Assembly: GCA_963708895.1 (NCBI GenBank)
Contig: CAVPUE010000007.1
Coordinates: forward strand, 1-64,000
Source of the DNA: Bacillus_BD sp963708895
Lineage (GTDB): Bacteria; Bacillota; Bacilli; Bacillales; Cytobacillaceae
DNA length: 64,000 nucleotides
Reading direction: 5' to 3'
The position numbers and the translations under genes are program-made. The notes beneath the pieces are model-generated. The model was not told the DNA's origin, searched no databases, and saw only the letters and a list, made by a program, of their open reading frames with translations. Shown here piece after piece: positions 58,014 to 64,000 of this stretch (positions are counted from its first letter, which is position 1; the number at the start of each line of letters is the position of its first letter).

Positions 58014-58052
58014 AAACCTGTGTAGAATTTATTCTATATAGGTTTTTTTAAT
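58014..58052 (+). terminator. Terminator after cueP
   Basis: AAAACCTGTGTAGAA and TTCTATATAGGTTTT form an imperfect stem with a T-run. Confidence 0.75.
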
Positions 58053-58064
58053 GGGGGTTTTTAT

Positions 58065-58154
58065 ATGATGGGTCGTAAAGATGATTTTCAAAGTAAACTT
58101 GAGTTTATTGATTTAAATGTTTTAGTACCTAAAAAGGATACTATTTTATTCTAG
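58065..58154 (+). pseudogene. Possible transposase N-terminal remnant (29 codons)
   Basis: A short frame MMGRKDDFQSKLEFIDLNVL..PKK has the FIDLNVLVPKxxxL pattern seen at the start of IS1182/IS5-like transposases. It stops after 29 codons and then meets a hairpin. The assignment is weak. Confidence 0.3.
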
Positions 58155-58169
58155 CCATTTTCTAAAAGA

Positions 58170-58228
58170 AGTGTAGGCACCGAATCGACTTTTATCCCTT
58201 ACTGTCCTTTTTCGGTGCCTACACTGCT
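58170..58228. terminator. Long inverted repeat at the 3' end of the NSS gene
   Basis: AGTGTAGGCACCGAA and TTCGGTGCCTACACT are a perfect inverted repeat spanning about 57 bases. The right arm overlaps the stop codon of the minus-strand gene. It can act as terminator or be an element end. Confidence 0.6.
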
Positions 58229-59570
58229 ACAAAATCCCAGAAGTACTCAGAAATACTAATAGAATCAGAATCGGAACGACCCATTTCATAAGGATTCTCC
58301 AAGTAATAAACATGTAGTCTTGAAGGTCATTGGCTTGGAAGAATTCCTTTTTAACGAGTGTTTGATTCATTTTATAGATGATAAAAAATGCAATAAAGAG
58401 ATTACCAAGTGGCAGCATGATGTTACTGACAAGAAAATCGGTCAAATCAAAAACAGTGCGGTCAAACCATTTGAAATCCTTTAAGAAACTTGATGATAGG
58501 GCAGCAGGAATAGCTGCGATAAAGACGATAAGTCCTGAAATCCATGATACTTTGGTTCGCGAACGCTTCCCGTTAGCCGTAAACGCAGCCACAATGATTT
58601 CCAGCAAGCTAAAAGAAGAGGTTAACGTTGCAAAGAGAAACAGAATTAAAAATAAACTCAGGAATAGTTCGCCAAAAGGCAATTGACCAAACACAGTAGG
58701 TAAGACAATAAATAGAAGTCCAGGCCCTTCTGCTGGCTCTAGTCCAAAGGAAAAAACGGCAGGAAAGATAGCAAGCCCTGCAAGTAAAGAGACAAAAATG
58801 TTCATGATGACAACCCAACTGGCGGATGCAGGAATACTCACATTACGATCTAAATATGAACTATATGTAACCATACAAGAAAATCCAACGGCTAAGGCGA
58901 AGAAGGACTGACCTAGCGCATATAGCACAGCTTCACTTGTGATTTTTGAAAAATCAGGTTGAAGGAAAAATTTTACCCCTTCCATGGCGCCATCTAAGGT
59001 CAATGCTCGAAAGACTAAGATAATAAAAAAGATAAATAGAAGCGGCATCATATACTTATTTGCTTTTTCAATTCCGTTTTGAACTCCGAGCGCAATGACA
59101 ATGATGTTCACTAGTAGAAAAATCGCTACGCCCAGAATGGTATAGATTGGACTTCCTGTAACTGTACCAAATAGTTCAGCATAATTGGCTCCTGTGCCTA
59201 TGACTTTTCCGACTATAGACAAAAGGGTATAAAGAAAGACCCAACCACCAACTACACAATAGAAAGATAGTAGTAGAAAACAACCTATGACACCAAAGCG
59301 GCCAATATTCACCCATAAAGTATTTGGTACTAATTTTTTATAGGCACTGATCGCTTCCTTTCCAGCTCCTCTACCAATGATAAACTCCGAAATGAGCATA
59401 GGTAGTCCGATTAAAATCGTAAAAGCGACAAATAAAAGGAAAAAGGCTCCACCACCGCTCATTCCAGTTACGTAAGGAAATTTCCAAATTGCCCCAAGTC
59501 CAATAGCGGCACCTGCTGAAGACAGGATAAAACCTAGTTTAGACGACCATTTTTCTGTAACCTTTTCCAT
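58227..59570 (-). CDS. Neurotransmitter:sodium symporter (NSS) family transporter
   Basis: This LeuT-type Na+-coupled amino-acid transporter of about 447 residues has 11-12 helices. Signature features are WSSKLGFILSSAGAAIGLGAIWKFPY in helix 1 (the broken helix with substrate and Na+ sites) and ALGQSFFALAVGFSCMVTYSSYL in helix 6. The start reading MEKVTEKWS follows GGAGG. The likely substrate is a neutral amino acid or similar solute. Confidence 0.92.
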   Translation of the reverse strand: MEKVTEKWSSKLGFILSSAGAAIGLGAIWKFPYVTGMSGGGAFFLLFVAFTILIGLPMLISEFIIGRGAGKEAISAYKKLVPNTLWVNIGRFGVIGCFLLLSFYCVVGGWVFLYTLLSIVGKVIGTGANYAELFGTVTGSPIYTILGVAIFLLVNIIVIALGVQNGIEKANKYMMPLLFIFFIILVFRALTLDGAMEGVKFFLQPDFSKITSEAVLYALGQSFFALAVGFSCMVTYSSYLDRNVSIPASASWVVIMNIFVSLLAGLAIFPAVFSFGLEPAEGPGLLFIVLPTVFGQLPFGELFLSLFLILFLFATLTSSFSLLEIIVAAFTANGKRSRTKVSWISGLIVFIAAIPAALSSSFLKDFKWFDRTVFDLTDFLVSNIMLPLGNLFIAFFIIYKMNQTLVKKEFFQANDLQDYMFITWRILMKWVVPILILLVFLSTSGIL

Positions 59571-59761
59571 AAAAAAACCTCCAACGATGTCGAAATACAT
59601 AAAATGATATCTTAAACATAATACCATAAACATGAAGTTGGAATTAAACTTTCGGGCGTATGAGGTCATTTATAAAGATTCCTCTACTGATAGATTGTTA
59701 CTCATAATTACCGAGTTCCTTCCATATAATGTTCTGAAGATTGTACAAGGAGGGATAGGAT

Positions 59762-60187
59762 TTGCAATTTTATTATGGTAACCAGATGCCTTTAAGGGTA
59801 TTAGACGAAGCGGAGTTTTGGAAACACCAGGAAGAAGAGCATACAGTTGTTATTCGCGAATTAGTGGCGAATCTTGAGGAAGAGTATGTGAAAGCAATGC
59901 ATGAATGGGAAAAGGCATTAGGAGAGACACACAAACAAGTTATCCGATTTATAGAGACAGTGATTCGATCCAAGGACCATCTCTCGAATTCTCTATACCA
60001 ACAAGTGCTTCAGTTAGTTTCCTTTTGTTTACAACAAAGCGTGGAATTCATTAAACTATGTGAACAAATCAAAAATGAGAGTGCAGCTGTAAGTGCAAAT
60101 CCAACTGCTAAAGTAGTACTCGATCATATTATTCGAGAATCAGAATATTTTGTTGGCATCGCTCAAACGATTCTGTATCAACAATAA
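59762..60187 (+). CDS. DUF2935-like helical protein
   Basis: This 141-residue all-helical protein has one copy of a DUF2935-like four-helix unit, with the pattern EAEFWKHQEEEHTVVIRE and conserved Glu/His that could bind a metal. Proteins with two copies are common in Bacillus and their function is unknown. The TTG start follows AAGGAGGGA. Confidence 0.7.
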   Translation: MQFYYGNQMPLRVLDEAEFWKHQEEEHTVVIRELVANLEEEYVKAMHEWEKALGETHKQVIRFIETVIRSKDHLSNSLYQQVLQLVSFCLQQSVEFIKLCEQIKNESAAVSANPTAKVVLDHIIRESEYFVGIAQTILYQQ

Positions 60188-60193
60188 AAGAGA

Positions 60194-60238
60194 AATGCCT
60201 GACCTAAATCTATGTCAGGCATTTCTCTTTTTATTGTT
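60194..60238. terminator. Bidirectional terminator
   Basis: AAAAGAGAAATGCCTGACC and GTCAGGCATTTCTCTTTTT form a long stem, with T's on both strands, between convergent genes. Confidence 0.9.
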
Positions 60239-60623
60239 CCTTATAGTAGCGGATATAATCATAGTTTGAAGTTGGAATAGACTTTAATATGCCTCCGTTT
60301 TCATCTCGAAACACTTCATATTCACGATATTCTTCTATTATATAGTCTCCCTCAATCATTCTTTCCTCAAAAATCATTTCTAATGTATAGTCAGATATAA
60401 ATTCTTCGTTTTCATTTTCACCGGTGTTCGTTTCGCCTTCAACCATATCTGAATCGGACGTAACAGCTTCCGCTTCTTCCGCTGTTGCTTCTGCTTGTAA
60501 AACTTCATTTGGTATACTTGTAACCCCAACATAGTCTTTATTGATTAAAGAATAGGGAGAGTCTAAATAAATTAAGACAACCATAGTCACCATTATTCCA
60601 ATGATAGGCAGTAATTTTTTCAC
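60231..60623 (-). CDS. Small membrane-anchored protein, unknown
   Basis: This 130-residue protein has one N-terminal helix (residues 4-22), a Glu/Thr-rich acidic stretch (EATAEEAEAVTSD) and a C-terminal region EEYREYEVFRDENGGILKS. I do not recognise it. AAGGAGTAG precedes its ATG. Confidence 0.65.
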   Translation of the reverse strand: MKKLLPIIGIMVTMVVLIYLDSPYSLINKDYVGVTSIPNEVLQAEATAEEAEAVTSDSDMVEGETNTGENENEEFISDYTLEMIFEERMIEGDYIIEEYREYEVFRDENGGILKSIPTSNYDYIRYYKEQ

Positions 60624-60761
60624 GATTTTCTACTCCTTTGAAATGGTAGTTTCAACTTTTTCAAAAGTCAAGCATGTTCCTTAATATGTTTATGCATGTC
60701 CATATTTAGATAGAACTATAGAAACGTCTTCACAAAATATCTATAATTACCAATCGTTAAA

Positions 60762-60825
60762 GTGATGAACATCACAATATCCAGTCTGTAAAACGACTAT
60801 ACTTCAAGTGTGAGAATAGTTCTCA
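60762..60825 (+). promoter_or_regulatory. Fnr-type promoter with a second palindrome at the start site
   Basis: GTGATGAACATCAC (60762-60775) matches the Crp/Bacillus-Fnr style site, and TATACT (60798-60803) is the -10 box, giving a centre at -41.5. Next to the start lies the palindrome TGAGAATAGTTCTCA (60811-60825), which resembles Fur/PerR boxes and could bind a repressor. Confidence 0.7.
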
Positions 60826-60872
60826 GTAAAAAAACAACAATGACAATCTCACTAAATGAGGTGGGTGTATAA

Positions 60873-61100
60873 ATGAAAAAAATAGTTGATTTTAATAAAA
60901 CCGTTTATGAATTATGTACAGAAGATCCATTTATTATCGAGATTATGAAAGAACTAGGATTTGAACAAATTACTAAACAAGGCATGCTACAAACAGCAGG
61001 CAGGGTTATGACGATTCCAAAAGGTGCACGTATGAGAAGTATAGAGATCACTGACATTATCCAAACTTTTGAGAAACACGGTTACGCCGTTAAACAATAG
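60873..61100 (+). CDS. DUF1858 protein
   Basis: This 75-residue protein has the DUF1858 pattern: DFNKTVYELCTEDPFIIEIMKELGF, then MTIPKGARMRSI. DUF1858 domains often occur next to or fused with DUF438/hemerythrin proteins, as here. Expected to be part of an anaerobic or nitric-oxide response. GAGGTGGG precedes the ATG. Confidence 0.88.
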   Translation: MKKIVDFNKTVYELCTEDPFIIEIMKELGFEQITKQGMLQTAGRVMTIPKGARMRSIEITDIIQTFEKHGYAVKQ

Positions 61101-61160
61101 ATTCATAGAAAAGTTGGTCACGCAGGTAAGAACGTATTGAACAAAGGGGAGGAATAATAA

Positions 61161-62408
61161 ATGAGTGAACTAATTAATAATCGTGAAAAATTCGTGGAAA
61201 CTAAAAGTGAACGTCAAGAAATGTTAAAGGAAATTATCAAAGAACTTCATGCGGGAAAAGATGTCGATGAAGTAAAGGCAAAATTTGAGGAAGCGGTAGG
61301 CGATGTAACCGTTGCTGAGATTTCTCAAATGGAACATGATTTAATGGTTGAGGAAGGAATCCCAGTTGAAGAAGTACAGCGACTATGTTCTGTCCATGCA
61401 GCAGTTTTTAAAGGCTCCATTGAGGAAATCCACCGTTCCGAAAAGCCAGAAGACGAACCAGGACATCCGATTCATACGTGGAAGATGGAAAATAAAGAAG
61501 TCGATTTGCTCGTTAACTTCAAACTTCAACTTCATACAGAGCGATTTGAAAAAGAAGACTCTGATGACAATCGCTTTAAACTATTAGAGGATCTGAATCT
61601 ACTATTAGATTTAGATAAGCATTATTCAAGAAAGGAAAATTTACTTTTCCCATTCCTTGAAAAATACGGTATTGATGGCCCAACTAAAGTTATGTGGGGT
61701 GTCGATGACGCGATTCGCCTTGCGATCAAAGAAGCAAAAAGTAAGTTAACACATTACCAAGGGAATAAAGAAGACGTTGTAGCGGTTCTAAATCACGTTA
61801 TTAAAGAGGTAACTGAAATGATTTTTAAGGAGGAGAATATTCTCTTCCCAATGGCATTAGAAACCTTGACTGAAGATGAATGGGTTAAAATTGCAGATGA
61901 AAGTGAAGAAATTGGTTATTGCTTAACTGCTCCAACAGAAGTTTGGAAACCTGAACGTCATCCTCTAGAGATTGAGGAAGAAAAGGAAGAAATTAAACCT
62001 GAAGATGGATTTGTCCGGTTTGAAACAGGTATTTTATCGGTGAAACAATTAGAAATGATTCTAAATCATTTACCAGTGGATCTTACTTTTATTGATGAAA
62101 ATGATGTCGTTCGTTATTTTTCACACGGAGAAAGAATCTTTGCTCGTACAAAAGCTGTCATTGGACGTACTGTTCAAAATTGCCATCCACCACAAAGCGT
62201 ACATGTTGTTGAAAAGTTACTACAAGATTTTAAATCTGGAGCAAAAGATGTTGAGGATTTCTGGATCCCTGTAAAAGATAAATTTGTGTATATCCGGTAT
62301 TTTGCTATTAGAGATGAAGAGGGAACCTATATGGGGACACTTGAATTCTCACAAAATGTTGCAGCTATTCGTGAATTAGAAGGTCAAAAACGTATTTTAG
62401 CAGATTAA
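61161..62408 (+). CDS. DUF438 / hemerythrin / PAS protein
   Basis: This 415-residue protein has an N-terminal DUF438 domain (residues about 1-90), a hemerythrin-like domain (about 100-245) with iron-ligand motifs HTERFE, DKHYSRKENLLFPFLEKYG and EENILFPMA, and a C-terminal PAS-like domain (about 290-410, LPVDLTFIDENDVVRYFSHGERIFARTK). Di-iron hemerythrins bind O2 or NO. It forms a two-gene operon with the DUF1858 protein under the Fnr-type promoter. Confidence 0.9.
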   Translation: MSELINNREKFVETKSERQEMLKEIIKELHAGKDVDEVKAKFEEAVGDVTVAEISQMEHDLMVEEGIPVEEVQRLCSVHAAVFKGSIEEIHRSEKPEDEPGHPIHTWKMENKEVDLLVNFKLQLHTERFEKEDSDDNRFKLLEDLNLLLDLDKHYSRKENLLFPFLEKYGIDGPTKVMWGVDDAIRLAIKEAKSKLTHYQGNKEDVVAVLNHVIKEVTEMIFKEENILFPMALETLTEDEWVKIADESEEIGYCLTAPTEVWKPERHPLEIEEEKEEIKPEDGFVRFETGILSVKQLEMILNHLPVDLTFIDENDVVRYFSHGERIFARTKAVIGRTVQNCHPPQSVHVVEKLLQDFKSGAKDVEDFWIPVKDKFVYIRYFAIRDEEGTYMGTLEFSQNVAAIRELEGQKRILAD

Positions 62409-62411
62409 GAT

Positions 62412-62446
62412 GATGAAAAACCCCTTATCAAAAGGGGTTTTTCTGT
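62412..62446 (+). terminator. Terminator after the DUF438 gene
   Basis: AAAAACCCCTT and AAGGGGTTTTT form a stem with loop ATCAA. Confidence 0.88.
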
Positions 62447-62808
62447 GTAATACATATGAATATCTGAGAAGGAATGGTTATAATGAAACAGAAAACTGTA
62501 CTATGAAGGTCTTTAAGCTGTCGTACGAGGTGTTTTTCTTTATTATTGCCAAATATTGCTATTTGGAGATAGTGAAAAAAGGTGCGAATCCTTAATGTAA
62601 TTGATTTTATCTTAGATTCAACCACCAATATCAAAAATATATTTATTGTAATCGAAAACAGATTTTCTTATTTAAAAAAACTGTTGTTCAATTTTTTATA
62701 TCCTGTTACAATGAAAATAGTTATTTGATGAATATTCTAAATTTTAGATGTTTGTACTAAGATTTTCTACTTTATCGCAAAATATTCTGTTTGAACGGAG
62801 GAACTACT
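62447..62808. other. Intergenic stretch before the oxidoreductase operon
   Basis: About 360 bases carry no identifiable gene. The only clear signal is ACGGAGGAA ahead of the TTG start at 62809. No Fnr-type site with the geometry of the other four promoters was found. Confidence 0.4.
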
Positions 62809-63813
62809 TTGTCAAGATTACCCAAAGTAAATGAATTAGGTTTTTTTGAAATTCGTCTTGAATCAATCGGCGGTCTGGGAGCAAACTTAGCCGGTAAATT
62901 ACTTTCTGAAGCTGGTGTGGTTGGAAACGGACTTAATGGTTTAAGCTTTTCATCATATGGCTCAGAGAAAAAAGGTTCACCAGTAAAAGGACATATTCGT
63001 TTCTGCGAACCTTATACTAATATTCGTGATACTACGCCTGTTGAGCGTCCGCACTTAGTAGCTGTTTTTCACGATGCATTATATAAGACTGTTGATTGTA
63101 CAAGCGGTATTTATCCAGATAGTACAGTTCTAGTTAACTCAAAGAATACGACTGACGAGTTAAAAGATTTAATGAAAATTGAAGGCGGTACTGTAGCTGT
63201 TATTGATGCAACACAAATTGCCTTAGAAGAAAAGACTAAGGTAAATACAGCTATGCTGGGAGCAATTTTCCGTATTCTTGATTTCTTAGATGCAGACTCG
63301 ATGAGAGATACGATTCGTCGTACATTTGAAAAGAAATATCCTCATTTAGTAGAATCAAATATTCGTACATTTGATAGAGGGTATAATGAAGTTGAATTTA
63401 AAACATTTGAAATGGATCCAGATGCTGCTGCTAAGCCATTTACTCGTCCTGAACCGACACTTGGTTATGAAACACAACCAATCGGTGGTCTTGTTATCGA
63501 TCCAGGTAATAGTATTTTCAAAGATTTGAGTATTTCACGTTCTGGAACACTTCCACATTATCATGAGGAAAAATGTATCCATTGTGCAGCTTGTGATACA
63601 GCTTGTCCAGACTTTTGCTTTGTTTGGGAAGAAAAAGCAGACAAAAAAGGTCGTCCACAAATGTTCCTTCAAGGAATTGACTACCAATATTGTAAAGGTT
63701 GCTTAAAATGTGTACATGCCTGTCCAGTAGACGCATTGTCAAGTGCTGTTGAAACAAATGACGGATATGCTGAAGCCAACCGTGTACCACATTTATTTGA
63801 ACTTGTAAAATAA
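62809..63813 (+). CDS. 2-oxoacid:ferredoxin oxidoreductase, gamma-delta fused subunit
   Basis: This protein of about 334 residues has an N-terminal gamma domain (SIGGLGANLAGKLLSEAG, about 1-190) and a C-terminal ferredoxin with two [4Fe-4S] motifs, CIHCAACDTACPDFC and CKGCLKCVHACPVDA. The enzyme oxidises pyruvate or another 2-oxoacid to acyl-CoA and reduced ferredoxin under low oxygen. I choose TTG at 62809, which follows GGAGGAACTAC. Confidence 0.9.
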   Translation: MSRLPKVNELGFFEIRLESIGGLGANLAGKLLSEAGVVGNGLNGLSFSSYGSEKKGSPVKGHIRFCEPYTNIRDTTPVERPHLVAVFHDALYKTVDCTSGIYPDSTVLVNSKNTTDELKDLMKIEGGTVAVIDATQIALEEKTKVNTAMLGAIFRILDFLDADSMRDTIRRTFEKKYPHLVESNIRTFDRGYNEVEFKTFEMDPDAAAKPFTRPEPTLGYETQPIGGLVIDPGNSIFKDLSISRSGTLPHYHEEKCIHCAACDTACPDFCFVWEEKADKKGRPQMFLQGIDYQYCKGCLKCVHACPVDALSSAVETNDGYAEANRVPHLFELVK

Positions 63814-63840
63814 TTTATAGCGAAGGGTGAATGAACGTTC

Positions 63841-64000
63841 ATGTCTAAAGAAATCATAATTGACAAAGAAAAGGCAGGTCTATCAGAAGGATCTGTTGAT
63901 CAAGCAATTGTATTTGAATCAGGAAATGAAATGGCAGCATATGCAGCCCATCAAATTAATTATCATATTATGGGTTATTACCCAATTTCTCCATCAACAG
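63841..64000 (+). CDS. 2-oxoacid:ferredoxin oxidoreductase alpha subunit (partial)
   Basis: The first 53 codons read MSKEIIIDKEKAGLSEGSVD, then the alpha-subunit pattern GNEMAAYAAHQINYHIMGYYPISPST. The gene continues past the window edge. It begins 27 bases after the gamma-delta gene. Confidence 0.85.
   Translation, partial: MSKEIIIDKEKAGLSEGSVDQAIVFESGNEMAAYAAHQINYHIMGYYPISPST

Noticed and set aside
62410..62595. 61-codon frame after the DUF438 gene
   Set aside because: It starts inside the terminator hairpin, and its composition is not protein-like.

Overview
The window looks like chromosomal DNA of a low-G+C, facultatively anaerobic Bacillaceae bacterium. The block arginase - sigW - rsiW - cdaA - cdaR - glmM - glmS with a glmS ribozyme, stand-alone codY, pdxS with a MocR-type pdxR, and AAGGAGG-type ribosome sites are all Bacillus-like. 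I cannot name the species.

Layout. 1-600: four tRNA genes (Thr, Tyr, Gln, Lys) and a terminator. 773-9285: arginase, the sigmaW regulon switch, c-di-AMP synthesis and amino-sugar synthesis. 9286-16700: an accessory island directly downstream of glmS, the classical Tn7 attachment site. It starts with a decayed tnsA and a truncated tnsB, followed by two unknown membrane proteins, a broken tyrosine recombinase, about 2 kb of extremely AT-rich decayed DNA, and a secreted SNase-type nuclease. 17135-19737: a P1B-type metal ATPase with an unusual CPG motif, an HMA metallochaperone and a Ric-like protein, served by two Fnr-type promoters. 20767-30692: a selenocysteine-dependent glycine reductase locus (selA, grdX, trxB, trxA, grdE, grdA, grdB, grdC, grdD). 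grdA and grdB carry in-frame UGA codons, each followed by a short hairpin. Arginine codons in the grd genes are almost all AGA, unlike the neighbours, which suggests import from a clostridial donor. 30984-46889: uppP, an HXXEE protein, a P-type ATPase under a yybP-ykoY (Mn2+) riboswitch, an RND pump with its TetR regulator, a MhqR-like quinone-detoxification cluster, and a nitrate/taurine-type ABC transporter. 47205-60623: squalene/phytoene-synthase-like protein, codY, an MMPL exporter with TetR, MscS channel, pdxS with a nearly deleted pdxT, pdxR, cueP, an NSS transporter and small unknowns. 60873-64000: DUF1858 and DUF438/hemerythrin genes, then a 2-oxoacid:ferredoxin oxidoreductase operon that runs off the end.

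Three things tie the window together. (1) Four promoters, for the metal ATPase, HMA/ric, grdX and DUF1858/DUF438, each have a Crp/Fnr-type palindrome centred 41.5 bases upstream of the start predicted from the -10 box. This suggests one anaerobic or redox programme covering amino-acid reduction, metal export and haemerythrin-type proteins. (2) A small mobile repeat (MITE-like, up to about 182 bp, ends GGCT...AGCC, 8-bp target duplications) occurs at least four times. (3) Many genes carry single-base frameshifts (cdaR, selA, grdC, uppP, the HXXEE gene, the RND pump, mscS). Because frames are otherwise well kept, sequencing error must be excluded before calling them pseudogenes.
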